From: Porticoccus sp.
GTDB taxonomy: Bacteria; Pseudomonadota; Gammaproteobacteria; Pseudomonadales; Porticoccaceae
Assembly: GCA_011049795.1 (NCBI GenBank)
Contig: DRHD01000209.1
Coordinates: forward strand, 1-7,837
Length of the DNA stretch: 7,837 nucleotides
Reading direction: 5' to 3'
The position numbers and the translations under genes are program-made. Below the pieces are notes generated by a model, which saw nothing but the letters and a program-made list of their open reading frames with translations, was not told where the DNA came from and did not search any database. Shown in pieces: positions 5,790-7,837 of the stretch. Within the stretch, counting starts at the first letter, position 1, and every line of letters begins with the position of its first letter.

Positions 5790-5873
5790 TGAGATTAATT
5801 TTCGTTGGGTCAGCATCCCAGGTTGGCCTAGATAACTTGGCTCAGATAACAACGTAGAGGTAGTACCCGTTTC

Positions 5874-6434
5874 ATGTCTTCGTGTCATGGTTTGATTCTG
5901 GCTGGTGGCCTGTCGACTCGGATGGGTACGGATAAGGCTCAGTTGCGTCGTAATCAACAGACAATGTTGGAGTATACGCAGTCCTTATTGCGGTCACTTG
6001 GGCTCGAAGTCCTGGTCAGTGGCGGTGATGATGGTGTTCCTGATTTGGTTCCTCAGTCTGGCCCGCTTGGCGGGGTCTATACTGTGATTAAAGAATGCCA
6101 GGTGGATGCACTGTTAATCGTGCCTGTGGATATGCCTCTATTGACTCCCTCGGTGCTACAACACTTGATTCGTATGGGCGAAGCGTCGGGCTCTGCCATT
6201 TGCTACGAGGATTGTTATCTACCCCTGTATTTGCCTGTGAATGCGGTGCTATCAGATTATTTGGATGCAGTGTTTGCCGAGGGATCAACGATGCCTCGTT
6301 CCGTAAAAAAACTGCTTGCTGCGGTGAATGCGGTGCAATTGCCAGTGACTGAGCCCAAGCTACTGGTCAATACCAACACCCCTGAAGAGTGGCTCTCAAT
6401 AAAACCATTAATCGAGACTGATGATGCTGAGTGA
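5874..6434 (+). CDS. mobA: Molybdenum cofactor guanylyltransferase MobA
   Basis: This cytoplasmic enzyme transfers GMP from GTP to molybdopterin-bound molybdenum, giving the bis-MGD cofactor used by DMSO reductase-family enzymes. The 186 residues fit the family (about 190). The nucleotidyltransferase signature LAGGLSTRMGTDKA lies at residues 9-22, with the expected GTP-binding Gly-rich loop and Lys. GPLGG is at 63-67, and the metal-site strand VPVDMPLL at 83-90 has D86 as the likely magnesium ligand. A conserved late motif, LLVNTNTPEEW, is at about 163-173. The ATG at 5874 places the signature at its usual distance from the N-terminus. Its AGAGG ribosome site is rather far away (13 bases), so initiation may be weak. 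The next gene overlaps its end by 14 bases and probably works in the same pathway. Confidence 0.92.
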   Translation: MSSCHGLILAGGLSTRMGTDKAQLRRNQQTMLEYTQSLLRSLGLEVLVSGGDDGVPDLVPQSGPLGGVYTVIKECQVDALLIVPVDMPLLTPSVLQHLIRMGEASGSAICYEDCYLPLYLPVNAVLSDYLDAVFAEGSTMPRSVKKLLAAVNAVQLPVTEPKLLVNTNTPEEWLSIKPLIETDDAE

Positions 6435-7176
6435 TCGGGAAAAAAAGCGTTATAGCCGTCATCTGTTGTTGGGTGATATTGGTGAGGTGGGCCAGCTAAA
6501 GCTTTCCCAGTCAAAAGTGCTAATAGTCGGCCTTGGCGGGCTGGGTTCTCCGGTAGCACTCTATCTGGCGGCAGCAGGTATTGGAAAGTTACTGATTGCA
6601 GATGGTGATAGCCTCGATGTTACCAATCTTCAGCGGCAGATATTGTTTGATACTGATGGTGCTGGTGAGCCAAAGGCTGACTTGGCTGAGGAAAGGTTGT
6701 CTCATCTGAATCCGGAAATTGATCTGGAAGCCATTGACCATGCGCTCACAGAAGAAGACCTCAGAGAGTATGTCCCAGAAGTAGACCTTGTTCTGGATTG
6801 CAGCGATAACCTCGGCACACGCAAAGCAGTAAACCGAGTTTGCGTTGCAGAACGCATTCCATTGTTATCCGCGGCGGCCATTCGTTGGGAAGGTCACCTG
6901 ATGTTGTTTGATTATCGCCAACCAGAAACACCCTGTTATGAATGTTTGTATCCACCAGATGCTGCTGAGCCGGTATTAAACTGCAGTACCAGTGGTGTGG
7001 TCGGCCCACTGCTGGGTATTTTGGGTTCTATGCAGGCGTTGGAGGCGATCAAACTGTTGCTGGGAATGGCATCAGATATTAATGGAAAGCTAATGATGTT
7101 TGATGGCAAGCACCACCAATGGCAGAGTTTTCGTATTCAGAAAAAGGCTGATTGCCCGGTTTGTAACGTTAGTTGA
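6421..7176 (+). CDS. moeB: MoeB/ThiF-family E1-like adenylyltransferase, probably MoeB
   Basis: E1-like enzymes of this type adenylate the C-terminal glycine of a small sulfur carrier (MoaD for MoeB, ThiS for ThiF) so it can become a thiocarboxylate. The 251 residues match MoeB (about 249). Visible features are the N-terminal RYSRHLLL (R10, R13), the nucleotide loop GLGGLG at 37-42, DVTNLQRQILF at 66-76 (with the arginine finger R72), LDCSDNLGTR at 125-134, and two zinc-binding CxxC pairs (C172/C175 and C245/C248). C188 in LNCSTSGVVGP is the candidate catalytic-loop cysteine. The overlap with mobA favours MoeB, while the GVVGPLLG wording after the cysteine recalls ThiF, so a thiamine or dual role remains possible. 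There are two candidate ATGs in a row (6421 and 6424); neither has a strong ribosome site, which suggests coupling to mobA. Confidence 0.85.
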   Translation: MMLSDREKKRYSRHLLLGDIGEVGQLKLSQSKVLIVGLGGLGSPVALYLAAAGIGKLLIADGDSLDVTNLQRQILFDTDGAGEPKADLAEERLSHLNPEIDLEAIDHALTEEDLREYVPEVDLVLDCSDNLGTRKAVNRVCVAERIPLLSAAAIRWEGHLMLFDYRQPETPCYECLYPPDAAEPVLNCSTSGVVGPLLGILGSMQALEAIKLLLGMASDINGKLMMFDGKHHQWQSFRIQKKADCPVCNVS

Positions 7177-7186
7177 AAATTAGTTG
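7169..7186 (+). repeat. Short direct repeat TTAGTTG at the moeB stop
   Basis: TTAGTTG occurs at 7169-7175, overlapping the TGA stop, and again at 7180-7186, 11 bases apart. It is the same kind of short duplication seen after the ATP-grasp and cytochrome stops. The following 7187-7275 is AT-rich, with no clear terminator. Confidence 0.5.
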
Positions 7187-7275
7187 TAAGTTCTCAACCT
7201 GTTGTTAATTAAGAAAAAATATTTCATCTTCTAAATGACACATTTCTTAGGACGGTCTAGATACGTTGAAACAGT

Positions 7276-7303
7276 TTGACAATTGGACTGATCAGTCCAT
7301 AAT
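7276..7303 (+). promoter_or_regulatory. Sigma-70 promoter with a 16-bp palindromic operator in its spacer
   Basis: A perfect TTGACA (7276-7281) is followed after 16 bases by CATAAT (7298-7303, 5/6). The spacer holds TGGACTGATCAGTCCA (7284-7299), a perfect palindrome that touches the -10 box. A TetR-type dimer bound here would block RNA polymerase, so autorepression by the downstream gene is the likely role. Transcription would start close to 7310, almost at the ATG of that gene. Confidence 0.75.
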
Positions 7304-7310
7304 AGATGCC

Positions 7311-7769
7311 ATGACTTCCGGAAGACCCAGAGAATTTGACATCGATCGAGCGCTAGAGGCTGCCACACAGCAATTCTGGACAGTGGGCTATGAGGCAACA
7401 TCGCTGCAGGACTTACTCAAGACAATGCGCTTGTCTAAAAGCAGCCTATACCAGACATTTGGCAACAAACATGAGCTGTTTGTTCGTTGTCTTGATCATT
7501 ACGAGCAAACCATGGCCAGTGTTCTGAGTGAACAACTAGTCAACAGTATTTCCACTGAACAATTTTTGCATGACTTCCTTGAAGGGGTTATTTCCGAAGC
7601 AAAAACGCGTGGCACACGTAAAGGTTGTTTTCTGGTGAATACAGCCAATGAGCTATCTCAGCGGGATGCCGTTATCGCCAAGGCTGTTTCTACTGGTACT
7701 GTCCATAATTGTTCAAAAAAATTTACACCTATTTATTGGCCGGTCAGTTATTGGCAATTCAGTTATTAA
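7311..7769 (+). pseudogene. TetR/AcrR-family regulator, 3' end lost (probable disruption near 7695)
   Basis: The frame from ATG 7311 encodes 152 residues. It opens with the GRPREFDIDRAL start typical of one TetR subgroup, then the helix-turn-helix GYEATSLQDLLKTMRLSKSSLYQTFGNKHELF (about residues 26-57 in parts). GTRKGCFLVNTANELSQRD near 101-119 is also usual for the subgroup. Up to about residue 130 (base 7700) it reads like an ordinary regulator. After that it becomes VHNCSKK followed by an aromatic-rich tail that does not resemble the family, and it stops at 7769, short of the usual 190-200 residues. DNA binding may survive, but the ligand and dimer region is truncated. A TTG at 7266 in frame was not chosen, because it lies upstream of the promoter boxes. 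With the predicted start of transcription near 7310 the message would be nearly leaderless. Confidence 0.7.
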
Positions 7770-7837
7770 TAGGCAGGCTCATTTCCAGAAAGTGTCTTCA
7801 TGATTAACCGTATAACGGGTTGAAGTGACGCTATATC
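7695..7837. mobile_element. Possible left end of an insertion sequence, continuing past the window
   Basis: The TetR-family homology ends where the sequence begins GGTACTGTCC and continues into ATTTACACC at 7721-7729. This layout recalls terminal repeats of IS256-type elements from memory, which often carry CTGTCC-like and TTTACAC-like blocks. No transposase reading frame, second terminal repeat or target duplication is inside the window, so the identity is uncertain. A simple rearrangement or frame-destroying deletion would look similar. Confidence 0.35.

Noticed and set aside
5820..5873. Possible Moco riboswitch upstream of mobA, suggested by a 7-bp stem CCAGGTT/AACTTGG.
   Set aside because: The known Moco motif is much larger and multi-stemmed; this stem is short, has a wobble pair and lacks other conserved elements.
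7266..7310. TTG start extending the second TetR protein by 15 residues.
   Set aside because: The added part overlaps the promoter and operator; the family normally begins at the GRPREFD segment encoded from 7311.

Overview
The window reads as chromosomal DNA of a gammaproteobacterium, probably free-living and respiring. The grounds are gene content: a membrane-anchored cytochrome c5-type protein, a molybdenum cofactor gene pair, a three-gene lipoprotein / seven-helix membrane protein / ATP-grasp module typical of Pseudomonas-like and marine gammaproteobacteria, and a tRNA gene with encoded CCA. No species can be named from this alone.

Left part (1-1800, mostly minus strand). An APS kinase gene (cysC) lies just downstream of a TetR-family regulator, 43 bases apart on the same strand. 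Upstream of the regulator are two overlapping, nearly identical dyad sites, the likely autoregulatory operator. Next comes a gene-free stretch of about 350 bases. It holds a 21-bp copy of the 3' end of tRNA-Arg(CCG), a dense run of hairpins and a bidirectional terminator, and ends at the intact tRNA gene. This looks like the footprint of an integrated element, or a small structured RNA gene, or both.

Middle part (1927-5036, plus strand). Three tightly packed genes encode a retropepsin-like lipoprotein, a membrane protein with an inactive transglutaminase-like domain followed by about seven helices, and an ATP-grasp ligase. The first two are 6 bases apart and the last two overlap by 4 bases, so this is one operon. 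The module is recognised in comparative genomics, but its substrate is not established. A lipoprotein cytochrome c5-like gene follows with its own promoter and a strong terminator.

Right part (5874-7837, plus strand). mobA and a moeB/thiF-type gene overlap by 14 bases and probably serve molybdopterin guanine dinucleotide cofactor synthesis. Last is a second TetR-family gene. Its promoter has a perfect 16-bp palindrome between the -35 and -10 boxes. Its reading frame stops resembling the family near 7700, where the sequence changes character and may be the end of an insertion sequence running out of the window.

Several intergenic stretches carry short imperfect direct repeats at or just after stop codons. 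The main points for a second look are the tRNA-end duplication with its hairpin array, the three-gene membrane module, the two regulator/operator arrangements and the broken regulator at the right edge.
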